Shown here: positions 33,680 through 43,101 of the stretch, piece by piece
Layout of the letters: every line of letters begins with the position of its first letter
Position numbering within the stretch: the first letter of the stretch is position 1
DNA from: Nocardioides acrostichi
GTDB taxonomy: Bacteria; Actinomycetota; Actinomycetes; Propionibacteriales; Nocardioidaceae
Direction of reading: 5' to 3'
NCBI RefSeq assembly: GCF_015319165.1
Contig: NZ_JADIVZ010000001.1
Coordinates: 930,001-994,000, forward strand
DNA: 64,000 nucleotides
The notes under the pieces: model-generated
The model's database searches: none
Told to the model about the DNA's origin: nothing
The model's input: the letters and a program-made list of their open reading frames with translations, nothing else
Translations under genes and position numbers: made by a program

Positions 33680-35743
33680 ATCGCCGACAACACCTACAAC
33701 GCAGCGCACCTCCTCGTCCTCGAGGGTCTCGAGGCGGTGCGCAAGCGCCCGGGCATGTACATCGGGTCGACCGACACGCGCGGTCTCATGCACTGCGTGT
33801 GGGAGATCATCGACAACGGCGTCGACGAGGCGCTGGCCGGTGCCGCGCACCGGGTCGAGGTGACGCTGCACGCCGACGACTCTGTCGAGGTGCACGACGA
33901 CGGCCGCGGCATCCCCACCGACAAGGAGCCCCGCACGGGCCTGCCCGGTGTCGAGGTGGTCGCGACCAAGCTGCACGCCGGCGGCAAGTTCGGAGGTGGT
34001 TCCTACGTGGCGACCGGTGGTCTGCACGGAGTCGGCCTCTCGGTCGTCAACGCGCTCAGCGCGCGGATGGACATCGACGTCGAGCGATCGCCGTCCGAGC
34101 AGGGCATCAGCTTCCAGCGCGGCGTGCCCGGCGTGTTCGCCGCAGACGGGCCGAAGGCGGCCTTCGAGGCGAGGTCGGGCCTCTCGCGCAAGGGCAAGCG
34201 GGTCGCGAAGGGCCGCACCGGCACCCGCATCCGGTTCTGGCCGGACCGCCAGATCTTCACCCGCGACGCCACGTTCGTCTGGGACGAGCTGGTCACCCGC
34301 GCTCGGCAGACCTCCTTCATCGTGCCCGGCCTCGAGCTGGTGCTGCGCGACGAGCGCGGTGACCAGCCGGTGGCCGAGTCGTTCCGACACGACGGCGGCA
34401 TCACCGAGTTCACCGACTTCTTGAGCCACGACGAGCCGGTCACCTCGGTGCTGCGGCTGCAGGGCTCCGACACGTTCACCGAGACCGTGCCGATGCTCGA
34501 CGACCAGGGGCACATGACTCCGCAGGAGGTCGAGCGCGAGCTGACGGTCGACGTCGCCGCTCGCTGGGGCACCGGGTACGAGACCGAGCTGCGCTCGTTC
34601 GTCAACGTGATCGCCACGCCCAAGGGCGGCACTCACGTGTCGGGTTTCGAGACCGCGATCACCAAGACGTTCAACGACGTCATGCGCGCCACCAAGGCGC
34701 TCAAGCAGGCCGACGCCGACGTCATCAAGGACGACGTGCTCGAGGGCCTGACCGCCGTCGTCACCGTGCGGCTGGCCGAACCGCAGTTCGAGGGCCAGAC
34801 CAAGGAGATCCTCGGCACCCCGGCCGCGCGCACCATCGTGCGCAAGGTCGTGGCCGCCGAGCTCAAGGCGTTCCTGACCAGCACCAAGCGCGCCGAGAAG
34901 GCCGAGGCGAAGCTGGTGATGGAGAAGGTCGTCGGGGCGCAGAAGACGCGTCTGGCGGCCCGAGCGCACAAGGAGAACCAGCGCCGCAAGAACGCCCTGG
35001 AGTCCTCCGCACTCCCGGCCAAGCTCAACGACTGCCGCACCTCCGACATGGAGCGCTCCGAGCTGTTCATCGTCGAGGGCGACTCCGCGATGGGCACGGC
35101 CAAGGCGGCCCGCAACTCCGAGTTCCAGGCCCTGTTGCCGATCCGCGGCAAGATCCTGAACGTGCAGAAGGCTTCGGTCGGCGACATGCTCAAGAACGCC
35201 GAGTGCGCCTCCATCATCCAGGTCGTCGGAGCCGGCTCGGGTCGCACCTTCGACCTCGACGCGCGCCGCTACGGCCGGATCATCCTCATGGCCGACGCCG
35301 ACTCCGACGGCGCGCACATCCGATGCCTGCTCGCCACGCTGTTCTTCAAGTACATGCCCGAGCTCGTGCGCGACGGCCGGCTCTACAGCGCGGTGCCGCC
35401 GCTGCACCGCATCGAGCTGACCAACCCCAAGAAGGGCATGGAGAAGTACATCTACACCTATTCCGACGGCGAGCTCCAGCGCAAGCTCGCCGAGCTGCGC
35501 AAGAAGAACCTGCGCTGGAAGGATCCGGTGCAGCGCTACAAGGGTCTCGGTGAGATGGACGCCGACCAGCTGGCCGAGACCACCATGGACCCTCGGCGCC
35601 GTACCCTGCGCCGCATCACCATCGACGACGCCGACGCTGCCTCCACCGTGTTCGAGCTGCTCATGGGCTCCGAGGTCGCCCCGCGCAAGGACTTCATCGT
35701 CGCCGGCGCCTACGAGGTCGACGCCGACGCCATCGACGCCTGA
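33680..35743 (+). CDS. parE: Type IIA topoisomerase B subunit (ParE/topoisomerase IV), probable ATC start
   Basis: ATPase subunit that partners ParC to decatenate chromosomes. GHKL motifs EIIDNGVDEAL, DDGRGIP and GLHGVGLSVVNAL are in the first 120 residues; the TOPRIM domain has EGDSAMG and DADSDGAHI; the protein ends in the usual KGLGEMDADQLAETTMDP tail. Length is 687 aa from the start proposed here. Family members begin a few residues before YNAAHLLVLEGLEAV. In that window there is no ATG, GTG or TTG, but AGGAG lies exactly 8 nt before ATC at 33680. GTG at 33566 or 33608 would add an arginine-rich, non-conserved extension and lies upstream of the likely -10. A sequencing error turning ATG into ATC is the other explanation. 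Confidence 0.9.
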   Translation: MADNTYNAAHLLVLEGLEAVRKRPGMYIGSTDTRGLMHCVWEIIDNGVDEALAGAAHRVEVTLHADDSVEVHDDGRGIPTDKEPRTGLPGVEVVATKLHAGGKFGGGSYVATGGLHGVGLSVVNALSARMDIDVERSPSEQGISFQRGVPGVFAADGPKAAFEARSGLSRKGKRVAKGRTGTRIRFWPDRQIFTRDATFVWDELVTRARQTSFIVPGLELVLRDERGDQPVAESFRHDGGITEFTDFLSHDEPVTSVLRLQGSDTFTETVPMLDDQGHMTPQEVERELTVDVAARWGTGYETELRSFVNVIATPKGGTHVSGFETAITKTFNDVMRATKALKQADADVIKDDVLEGLTAVVTVRLAEPQFEGQTKEILGTPAARTIVRKVVAAELKAFLTSTKRAEKAEAKLVMEKVVGAQKTRLAARAHKENQRRKNALESSALPAKLNDCRTSDMERSELFIVEGDSAMGTAKAARNSEFQALLPIRGKILNVQKASVGDMLKNAECASIIQVVGAGSGRTFDLDARRYGRIILMADADSDGAHIRCLLATLFFKYMPELVRDGRLYSAVPPLHRIELTNPKKGMEKYIYTYSDGELQRKLAELRKKNLRWKDPVQRYKGLGEMDADQLAETTMDPRRRTLRRITIDDADAASTVFELLMGSEVAPRKDFIVAGAYEVDADAIDA

Positions 35744-35766
35744 CCTCCGTGCGCCCGGGGCGGAGG
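35744..35766 (+). terminator. Short hairpin after parE
   Basis: CCTCCG directly after the stop codon pairs with CGGAGG 11 nt later. The stem is only 6 bp and has no U-tract, so this is a weak call. Confidence 0.35.
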
Positions 35767-35858
35767 CCCGGAAGGGTCAGCTGCTCTGGCCCGTGGCGTC
35801 GGCGGTGCACTCTTCCCAGATGTCGATGAGCGCCCCCTGGTCGGGCACACTCGACCGG

Positions 35859-37571
35859 GTGCGAGCAGGGCTGGTCGGGCGGTGGCGGGGGAGGGTGGCG
35901 ATGCTCGCCGTCCTGACTCTCCTCGGGGGAGCCGCGGGGTGCTTCGACGACGGCTCCGGTGGGTCGCCGGACGGCAAGGCCTCACCGTCGGCGCGGTCCA
36001 GCCCCTCGCAGCGTCTCGGACTCACCACCGGCTGGGGACCGACCCGGGCCGAGCTCGACCGTGCCGCCCGCCAGGTGCACCGGCTGGCGCTGCCGGCGCT
36101 GGCGGGGCAGGTGATCGTGGCGCGCTGGCCCGGCGGTACGGCGGCTCCCATCGGACTGGTGCGGCGCCTGCACCTCGGCGGGGTCGTGGCCTTCAGCGAG
36201 AACGTCGCCTCCACCGGCGCTCTGCGCTCGGCGGTGCGCGCGCTCGAGCGGGGCGTCGACCGCCCGTGGCCGGTCGCCGTCGGCGTCGACCAGGAGGGTG
36301 GGCTGGTACAGCGCATCCGCGGCGACGCCACCGACTATCCGACCTTCATGGCAGCGGGTGCGGCCCGGCGTCCGAAGCTCACCCAAGCGGCCTACCGGGC
36401 CTCGGGCGCGGAGCTGCGCGGGCTCGGCGTCAACCTCGTGCTGGCCCCCGATGCCGACGTCACGGTAGGCCCGACCGATCCCGTCATCGGATCCCGTTCG
36501 GCCGGATCCGACCCCGAGGCCGTCGCGCGGCAGAGCGTGGCCGCCGCGGAGGGGTTCCTGGCGGCGGGGGTGCTCCCCGTGGTCAAGCACTTCCCGGGGC
36601 ACGGCTCGGTCACCACCGACAGCCACCTGGGTCTGCCGCGCCAGACGGCGTCGGTGGCGCAGCTCATGCGACGAGACCTGGTGCCCTTCCGGGCCGCCGC
36701 GAAGGCCGGGCTGCCGGCGGTGATGGTGGGCCACATCGCGCTTCAGGCCGTGCAGCCGGGCGTACCGGCCACCGTGTCGCGCCCGGCCATCACCGGAATC
36801 CTGCGCGAGCGGCTCGGCTTCGACGGCCTCGTCATGAGCGACTCGTTGGAGATGGCGGCCCTGGCGGGCACGCGGCGTCCGGCCGTGGGGTTCCTGCGCG
36901 CGGGGGGAGACGTGGTGCTGATGCCGCCCGACCCGGCGGCTACGCGCGACACGATCGTGGCGGCCGTGAAGCGCGGGCAGCTCTCCCGCGCGCGGCTGGA
37001 GCAGGCGGCGGCTCGCCAGGTGGCGCTGCTCGAGCACGAGTCGGGCCGCGGCGAGCCGGCTCCACCGGGGTCGGCGCGAGCCGTGGTGCAGCGGTTGGCG
37101 ACGAGCGCCGTCACGGTGGTCGCCGGGGCGTGCCGTGGTCGGCTGGTGCAGGGCAAGGTCGTGCCGATGGGCGATGCGAGTGCGGTGGCCGGCTTTCGCG
37201 CCGCAGCCGCCCGGGAGGGCCTGGCCCTCGGCAGCGTGCGCCAGGTCAAGCCGCCGCGACCCCAGCGCACCGGGCATGAGAAGAGGGATCGGATCCGACT
37301 CCAGCGGTGGCGCCGTGCGCCCGCGCGAACGGTCGTCGACGGCACGCCCCTGCATCTGGACGTCGCCGGCGTGACACCGCCGTCGACGGGCATCGCGGTC
37401 AGTGTCGACACGCCCTATGGCCTGGGTCGCACCGCGGCGCCGGTGCGGCTGGCCGCCTACGGCACCGACCCTGCGTCGATGGACGCCGTCGTGCGGGTGC
37501 TGCTGGGTCGTGCCAAGGCACTCGGGCACCTGCCGGTGCCGGTGCCCGGCGCGCCCCGCCAGGGCTGCTGA
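35859..37571 (+). CDS. Family 3 glycoside hydrolase lipoprotein with C-terminal extension
   Basis: NagZ-like enzyme predicted on the outer face of the membrane. The signal sequence ends in LTLLGGAAGC with a lipidated cysteine. Motifs are GVDQEGGLVQRIRG, KHFPGHGSVTTDSH (acid/base dyad) and MSDSLEMAALAG with the nucleophilic Asp. After the TIM barrel there is a further domain of about 180 residues, rich in Arg/Val, similar to the C-terminal region of larger GH3 enzymes but without a motif I can name. Start uncertain: GTG 35859 gives a signal peptide with a basic n-region; ATG 35820 and ATG 35901 (good GGGGGAGG but no positive n-region) are alternatives. It is distantly related to the gene at 16189. 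Confidence 0.85.
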   Translation: MRAGLVGRWRGRVAMLAVLTLLGGAAGCFDDGSGGSPDGKASPSARSSPSQRLGLTTGWGPTRAELDRAARQVHRLALPALAGQVIVARWPGGTAAPIGLVRRLHLGGVVAFSENVASTGALRSAVRALERGVDRPWPVAVGVDQEGGLVQRIRGDATDYPTFMAAGAARRPKLTQAAYRASGAELRGLGVNLVLAPDADVTVGPTDPVIGSRSAGSDPEAVARQSVAAAEGFLAAGVLPVVKHFPGHGSVTTDSHLGLPRQTASVAQLMRRDLVPFRAAAKAGLPAVMVGHIALQAVQPGVPATVSRPAITGILRERLGFDGLVMSDSLEMAALAGTRRPAVGFLRAGGDVVLMPPDPAATRDTIVAAVKRGQLSRARLEQAAARQVALLEHESGRGEPAPPGSARAVVQRLATSAVTVVAGACRGRLVQGKVVPMGDASAVAGFRAAAAREGLALGSVRQVKPPRPQRTGHEKRDRIRLQRWRRAPARTVVDGTPLHLDVAGVTPPSTGIAVSVDTPYGLGRTAAPVRLAAYGTDPASMDAVVRVLLGRAKALGHLPVPVPGAPRQGC

Positions 37572-37583
37572 GTCGCCGGCGGT

Positions 37584-38084
37584 TCAGTACTTCTGGTCGA
37601 GCAGGCCGCTGTCGACGTCGTAGAGGAAGCCGCCGACCTGTACCGACTCGGGAACCAGCGGGTGCGACCGCACCTTGTGCACGTCCTGACCGAGGGCCGC
37701 GACCTGGTCGTCGATCACGTGGAAGCGCTGCCAGGCGGCGTCGGTGCCGGCGGAGGCCGCGATGCGCTCGCGGATCTCGTCCTCGGAGCTGGACGCCACG
37801 GCGCAGCGGGTGTGCGGCACGATCAGCACCCGGTTGACGTTGAGCAGGTGGGTGGCGAGCACGATCGCCTCGAGCGCGGCCTCGGTCACGCGGCCGCCGG
37901 GGTTGCGGAAGATCTTCGCATCGCCCGGCCCGAGGCCGATCATGCGCAGCGGGTCGATGCGGGAGTCCATGCAGGTCACGAGGGCGACGCCGGCTCGGGC
38001 GATGCCGTCGAAGCCGCCGTAGGCGAAGTCGGAGGCGAAGTCGCGGTTCGCGGAGAGAAGGTCGTCGAATCCAGATCCGGTCAC
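37584..38084 (-). CDS. Beta-class carbonic anhydrase
   Basis: Zinc enzyme that interconverts CO2 and bicarbonate in the cytoplasm, 166 aa. The zinc ligands are in CMDSR (Cys38, Asp40) and HTRC (His92, Cys95), and the region FRNPGGRVTEAALEAI is typical of the short actinobacterial clade. The GTG start overlaps the stop of the MFS gene by 4 nt, but it also has its own TAGCGT hexamer 7 nt upstream inside the MFS coding region, so it may be made both from the operon and from a leaderless transcript. Confidence 0.93.
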   Translation of the reverse strand: MTGSGFDDLLSANRDFASDFAYGGFDGIARAGVALVTCMDSRIDPLRMIGLGPGDAKIFRNPGGRVTEAALEAIVLATHLLNVNRVLIVPHTRCAVASSSEDEIRERIAASAGTDAAWQRFHVIDDQVAALGQDVHKVRSHPLVPESVQVGGFLYDVDSGLLDQKY

Positions 38085-39820
38085 AGCACAGACGCTAGTG
38101 CGTCACCTCGCGGACCGACACTGCGGGTCTCAGCGCCGCGCAGCAGCACCAGCGCCAGCACCGCGGCTATGACAGCGCAGGCCGCCGCGCCGGCGAACAC
38201 GGTGTGCTCCTGGGCGATGGCGGCCTGTTTGAGCAGCATCGAGTACTCGCTGCACCGGGTCGAGCCGCCCGTGCAGACCTCCTGGACGGGCGGGATGTCG
38301 GCCTGCTCGGCATAGAACCGCCGCAATCCGAGCGTCGTGAGTGCCGAGATGCCCACGAGCATGCCGACCATCCGCGCCACCACGACCATGGCGGAGGCGA
38401 GACCGTGCACCGATTGGTCGGTCGTGGCGAGCACGGCCGCGTTGACCGGCGCCAACGCCAGACCGAACCCGAGACCTCCGACGACGAGCGGGAGTGTCGC
38501 TGTCCAGGAGTCGAGCGCGTCGATGCCCCACCGCGACATGAACCCGAACCCGATCGCGGCCAGCAGCATCCCGGTCGCGGCCACCACGCCCGCAGGCAGG
38601 GTGCGGGTGAGCACGCCTCCGAGCACGGCGCCGATGGGCAGCGCGACGAGGAAGCGCAGTAGCACCAGCGCCGCCATCAGTTGTGAGTCGGGGTAGGCGG
38701 TGGTGCGGGCGAAGAGCGGCACGTCGATGAGGGCCGCGATCAGGGCGCCCCCGATGAAGAAGCTGACCAGCACCGAGCCCCAGGCCGGACGAGCGACGAG
38801 GGCGCCGCGAGGCAGCAGGGGCGCCTTCGCGCGCCGTAGGTGCACCACCAGCACGATCGTGGCGATCGCCGCGCCGAGCAGGTACCACAGACCGGCGTCG
38901 GAGAAGACCTGGATCTTCGGGTCGGCCGTGGCGAAGGCGAGGATCACCCCACCCAGCGCGAGCGCGAACAGAGCAGCGCCCACCACGTCGGCCTCGCGCA
39001 GCGACCGAGACCAGGCGGGCAGATCGACGAGCGGACGACGCGCCGTGGCGCACCGGACGACGAGCAGCACGGTGGCCGCGATCGCGACGGCGCCGATGGG
39101 CGTCGTCCAGCGACCGGCCCCGGAGGAGAACGGGATGAACAGCTGCCCCCACGTCAGATCGGTGACCAGCGCGTTGGGAGGCTGGAAGACCAGGCCGCCG
39201 GTGGCGAGGGCCACCAGGAGGAGGAGCACGCCGAGCGGATCCGGAAGGCGCAGCCGTGGTCGGTCGGCGTCGCGGGCGGCGGTCGCGATCGCGGCCGCCA
39301 GCACCAGGCCGACGGCCAGGTTGAGCAGGAAGATGGCGCGCCAGTCGGCGACCGCGAGCACGGCGGCGCCGTAGAGCGGGCCGAGCACGCTGCCGAGCTC
39401 TTGCACGGCGGAGACCACGCCGAGAGGCACGGCGCGGCGCTCGCGGGGGTAGATGTCGGCGACCAGGGCGAGCGTGGCCGGCACCAGCCCTCCACCGCCG
39501 AGCCCCTGGAGGAACCGTCCGCCCACCATCGTGGTCATGTCGTAGGCGGCGGCGGTGACCAGCGACCCGAACGCGAAGACGACCAGGGCCGCGGTGAGCA
39601 CGGGCACCCGGCCGCGCAGGTCGGCGATGCGCCCGATCAAGGGCAGCATCGCCACGTAGCCGAGCAGGAAGCCCGAGACGATCGGCGCCGCACGCTGGAG
39701 CTGCTCGGGGGAGAGCCCGATGCCCTGCATCATGTCGACGAGAGCGAGGACGACGACGTAGGTGTCGGCGGCTGCGAACGCGACGGCGAGCGCCGCCAGG
39801 GACAGCAGGGTGCGCCTCAT
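38081..39820 (-). CDS. MFS efflux transporter, P55 (Rv1410c)-like
   Basis: A 579-aa major facilitator with about 14 membrane segments (DHA2 group). Visible motifs are GRIADLRGRVPVL (MFS motif A) and GLGGGGLVPATLALVADIYPRERR in the loop after TM4-5. It follows directly after an LprG-like lipoprotein gene. In mycobacteria LprG and the P55 pump form an operon that moves triacylglycerides and lipoarabinomannan-type lipids to the cell surface and affects drug tolerance. The same order here argues for that role, although the membrane lipids of this organism are unknown. Its end overlaps the carbonic anhydrase start. Confidence 0.85.
   Translation of the reverse strand: MRRTLLSLAALAVAFAAADTYVVVLALVDMMQGIGLSPEQLQRAAPIVSGFLLGYVAMLPLIGRIADLRGRVPVLTAALVVFAFGSLVTAAAYDMTTMVGGRFLQGLGGGGLVPATLALVADIYPRERRAVPLGVVSAVQELGSVLGPLYGAAVLAVADWRAIFLLNLAVGLVLAAAIATAARDADRPRLRLPDPLGVLLLLVALATGGLVFQPPNALVTDLTWGQLFIPFSSGAGRWTTPIGAVAIAATVLLVVRCATARRPLVDLPAWSRSLREADVVGAALFALALGGVILAFATADPKIQVFSDAGLWYLLGAAIATIVLVVHLRRAKAPLLPRGALVARPAWGSVLVSFFIGGALIAALIDVPLFARTTAYPDSQLMAALVLLRFLVALPIGAVLGGVLTRTLPAGVVAATGMLLAAIGFGFMSRWGIDALDSWTATLPLVVGGLGFGLALAPVNAAVLATTDQSVHGLASAMVVVARMVGMLVGISALTTLGLRRFYAEQADIPPVQEVCTGGSTRCSEYSMLLKQAAIAQEHTVFAGAAACAVIAAVLALVLLRGAETRSVGPRGDALASVL
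38092..38097 (-). promoter_or_regulatory. -10 hexamer TAGCGT of leaderless carbonic anhydrase
   Basis: Read on the minus strand, TAGCGT ends 7 nt before the GTG start. It lies inside the last codons of the MFS gene, giving an internal operon promoter. Confidence 0.5.
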
Positions 39821-39834
39821 CGCGGCCCGGCCTC

Positions 39835-40557
39835 CTACTCCGGTGCGGTGATGTCGGGCGTGGAGCCGTAGTCGGAGAAGTCGACGGTGTAGGTGACGTC
39901 GTCGCCGCTGGCGTAGAAGTCGCCGGTGAGCTTCATCTGCGTGAGCTCATCGGAGTCGGTGAGGGTGAGGGTGGCGTCGAACTCGCCGGTGGCCGCGGGA
40001 ACGATGCCCGCGACCGACTCCTCGGGCACCGTGCCGGTGTAGGTGGTGAGGATGTCCTTGTTGTCGGTGCCACCGCGCACCTGGTCGCCCTGCTCGAGGC
40101 CCTGCACCGACGCGAGCAGCGCCGAGAACCCCTCGTCGGGTGCCAGCAGCGAGGCCGGGTCGACGGTGCCGTAGTCGGTCGGGTCGATCGTCGACCAGCC
40201 CGTCGTGAGCGGCACCTGGGCGTAGACCTTGCCATCGACGGCGATGATCGGCACCTGCGGCTCGATGCCGGAGTACCGCACGGTGACCGAGCCGTCGAAC
40301 GCGGGAGCGTGGGTTGCCTGACCCTCGGCCGAGAGCAGACCGGACACGCCGTCGGGGAGCGCGTCGGTGCGCAGGGCGATGGTGACGCCGCTGGTGTCGT
40401 CGAGGGCCGAGCGCGCGGCGTCGAGGGCCTCTTGCGGCGTGGCCGCCTTCTCGTCGGCCCCGTCGCTGCCGTCGTCGCTGCCGCTGCACCCGGTGAGCAG
40501 CAGCGCCGGGACGAGGGCGAGAGGAACCAGGGCGCGGCGCATCGACATGCGGCTCAC
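39835..40557 (-). CDS. lprG: LprG/LppX-family lipoprotein
   Basis: A 240-aa lipoprotein with signal RALVPLALVPALLLTGCSG and an acidic linker, then the LppX_LprAFG fold: TPQEALDAARSALDDTSGVTIALRTDALPDGVSGLLSAEGQATH is the recognisable first part (conserved core ALDDTSGVTIAL). The fold holds acylated lipids in a cavity. It lies directly upstream of the P55-like pump, as in mycobacteria. The start GTG overlaps the parC stop by 4 nt; ATGs at codons 4 and 6 are alternatives and would still leave a normal signal peptide. Confidence 0.88.
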   Translation of the reverse strand: MSRMSMRRALVPLALVPALLLTGCSGSDDGSDGADEKAATPQEALDAARSALDDTSGVTIALRTDALPDGVSGLLSAEGQATHAPAFDGSVTVRYSGIEPQVPIIAVDGKVYAQVPLTTGWSTIDPTDYGTVDPASLLAPDEGFSALLASVQGLEQGDQVRGGTDNKDILTTYTGTVPEESVAGIVPAATGEFDATLTLTDSDELTQMKLTGDFYASGDDVTYTVDFSDYGSTPDITAPE

Positions 40558-43025
40558 TGTGACACAGCGCCCTCAGCGGAGGCGGCGACCGGGCCGGAGC
40601 ACGCGACGATCGGTTGCGCTGCGGGCAGGCCGGAGCCGTCGCGACGCCCGGTCGGGTCGGGCAGGTCGACGGGTGCGCCGCTGGCCGCGGCGGCTCGCGC
40701 GGGTGCCGCGCCGACCCAGGCGAAGACGAGGGCGTCCTCGCCCTTGAGGAACCGGTGGCAGCGCACGCCGCCGGTGGCTCGGCCCTTCGCCGGGTACTCG
40801 GTGAACGGCGAGACCTTGACCGCGCCGGCCTCGGTGCCGGGCAGGGCGGAGGAGGAGCCGGAGACCGTGACGACGACGTTCCCGACACCCGGGTCGAGCG
40901 CCCCGAACGACACCACCTGCTGACCCGCTGCGAGCCGGACGCCGGCGATACCGCCGCCGCTGCGGCCCTGCGGGCGCACGGCCTCGGCACCGAAGTGCAG
41001 CAGTTGGGCGTCGCTGGTGACGAAGCAGATCTCCTCGGAGCCGGTGGCGAGCTCGACGGCGCCGACGACCGCATCGTCGTCCTTGAGCGAGATGACCTCC
41101 CACTCGTCGCGGCCGAGCACCTCGGGGTTGACCCGCTTGACCACGCCCTGCCGGGTGCCGAGCGCCAACCCGGGCCCGTCGGTGGCCAGGCTGCAGAGCG
41201 CGAGAGCCTTCTCACCGGGCTCGAGGGCGAGAAGTTCGGTGAGCGGCACGCAACCGTTGAGGTTCGGGTGGTTGGCCGAGGGCGGCAGCACCGCGGTGAC
41301 CTCGAGCATGTCGAGTCGCCGCAGTCGCCCGGCGCTGGTGAGCACCCCGATCTCGCCGCGCGCGGTGGTGCGCACGGCCGAGATCACGACGTCGTGGTTG
41401 GTGCGCGCGCCCTCGGTGCCAGGTGGCTCGTCGCCCGCCGTGCGGGCGATGAGGCCGGTGGAGGACAGCAGGACGTGGCAGGGGTCGTCGCTGATCTCGG
41501 TGGGTGCCTTGAGGGCGCCGGCGTCGGGTGCAGCACCGAGCAGCACCGTGCGGCGCGGGGTGCCGTACACCTTCGCCACCTCGGCGAGCTCGTCGGAGAC
41601 GACCTTCCGCAGGAGCGTGTCGTCGGCCAGGATCGCCTCGAGCTCCTCGATCTCGCGGCGCAGGGTCTCCTGCTCCCTCTCCAGCTCGATGCGGCTGAAC
41701 CGGGTGAGCCGGCGCAGCTGCATCTCGAGGATGTACTCCGCTTGAGCCTGACTGAGGTCGAAGACGCTCATCAACCGTTCCTTGGCGGCGGCGGAGTCGT
41801 CGCTGGAGCGGACGACCTGGATGACCTCGTCGATGTCGAGCAGCGCGACGAGCAGGCCGTCGACGAGGTGGAGTCGCTCGGCCTTCTTGGCACGCCGGAA
41901 CTCCGAGCGGCGGCGGACGACGTCGTAGCGGTGCCCGAGGAAGACCTCGAGCATCTCCTTGAGCCCGAGGGTGCGGGGCTGGCCTTCGACGAGGGCGACG
42001 TTGTTGATGCCGAAGGAGTCCTCGAGAGGAGTGGAGCGGAACAGCTGCTCGAGCAGCGCCTCGGGCACGAACCCGTTCTTCACCTCCACGATGAGCCGCA
42101 GACCGTGCTCGCGGTCGGTGAGATCCTTGATGTCGGCGATGCCCTGGAGCTTCTTGCCCTGCACCAGCGTCTTGATGCGCTCGACCACCTTCTCGGTGCC
42201 GACGCCGTACGGAAGCTCGGTGACGACGATGCCCTTGCGGCGTCCGATGGTCTCGACGCGGGTGGTGGCGCGCATCTTGAACGAGCCCTTACCGGTCTCG
42301 TAGGCGTCGCGGACGCCGTCGAGGCCCACGATCTTGCCGCCGCTGGGGAGGTCGGGCCCCGGGATGAACCGCATGAGGTCGTCGAGCGTGGCCCTCGGGT
42401 GGGTGATCAGGTGCCGCAGCGCCTGCACGACCTCGACCAGGTTGTGCGGCGCACAGTTCGTGGCCATGCCGACCGCGATACCGCTGGTGCCGTTGACCAG
42501 CAGGTTCGGAATGGCCGAGGGCAGCACCACCGGCTCGGTCTCGCGGGAGTCGTAGTTGGGCCGGAAGTCGACGGTGTCCTCGTCGATCGACTCGGTCATG
42601 CCCACGGCGGGAGGCGCCATCCGGCATTCCGTGTAACGCATGGCCGCGGGCGGGTCGTCGGGAGACCCGAAGTTGCCGTGGCCGTCGACCATGGGCAGCC
42701 GCACGGTCCAGGGCTGGGCCAGGCGCACGAGGGCGTCGTAGATGGCGCCGTCGCCGTGCGGGTGCAGCCGACCCATGACCTCGCCGACGACGCGAGCGCT
42801 CTTCACGTGACCGCGGTCGGGCCGCAGGTTCATGTCGTGCATCGTGTAGAGGATGCGGCGCTGCACCGGCTTGAGGCCGTCGCGGGCGTCGGGCAGGGCG
42901 CGGGAGTAGATGACCGAGTAGGCGTACTCCAGGAACGAGGAGCGCATCTCGTCGCCCACGTCGATGTCGAGGATGTGCTCCTCGAAGTCGTCGTCGGGGA
43001 GATCGCTCTTGGTGCGCCGTGCCAT
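40554..43025 (-). CDS. parC: Type IIA topoisomerase A subunit (ParC/topoisomerase IV)
   Basis: DNA-cleaving partner of ParE, 823 aa. The catalytic Tyr131 is in AAMRYTECRM; the helix-turn-helix region reads GEVMGRLHPHGDGAIYDALVR. At the position of the quinolone-interacting Ser83 of GyrA there is Gly93. The C-terminal half forms a beta-pinwheel with repeats such as GRSGGGIAGVRL and a GRATGGVRCHRF segment. Although called GyrA in some annotations, pairing with the nearby ParE-type subunit and the lack of a GyrA-box-like motif favour ParC. The ATG is preceded by GAGAAT 6 nt away, a possible leaderless -10. The gene is the first of a four-gene overlapping series with lprG. Confidence 0.93.
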   Translation of the reverse strand: MARRTKSDLPDDDFEEHILDIDVGDEMRSSFLEYAYSVIYSRALPDARDGLKPVQRRILYTMHDMNLRPDRGHVKSARVVGEVMGRLHPHGDGAIYDALVRLAQPWTVRLPMVDGHGNFGSPDDPPAAMRYTECRMAPPAVGMTESIDEDTVDFRPNYDSRETEPVVLPSAIPNLLVNGTSGIAVGMATNCAPHNLVEVVQALRHLITHPRATLDDLMRFIPGPDLPSGGKIVGLDGVRDAYETGKGSFKMRATTRVETIGRRKGIVVTELPYGVGTEKVVERIKTLVQGKKLQGIADIKDLTDREHGLRLIVEVKNGFVPEALLEQLFRSTPLEDSFGINNVALVEGQPRTLGLKEMLEVFLGHRYDVVRRRSEFRRAKKAERLHLVDGLLVALLDIDEVIQVVRSSDDSAAAKERLMSVFDLSQAQAEYILEMQLRRLTRFSRIELEREQETLRREIEELEAILADDTLLRKVVSDELAEVAKVYGTPRRTVLLGAAPDAGALKAPTEISDDPCHVLLSSTGLIARTAGDEPPGTEGARTNHDVVISAVRTTARGEIGVLTSAGRLRRLDMLEVTAVLPPSANHPNLNGCVPLTELLALEPGEKALALCSLATDGPGLALGTRQGVVKRVNPEVLGRDEWEVISLKDDDAVVGAVELATGSEEICFVTSDAQLLHFGAEAVRPQGRSGGGIAGVRLAAGQQVVSFGALDPGVGNVVVTVSGSSSALPGTEAGAVKVSPFTEYPAKGRATGGVRCHRFLKGEDALVFAWVGAAPARAAAASGAPVDLPDPTGRRDGSGLPAAQPIVACSGPVAASAEGAVSQ

Positions 43026-43101
43026 GCCGCCATTCTCACCAAGCGCACCGACAACCGGCACGGGGGCACGCCGCGGGCAGCGGTGAAAGCCTGCTCACCG
43101 G

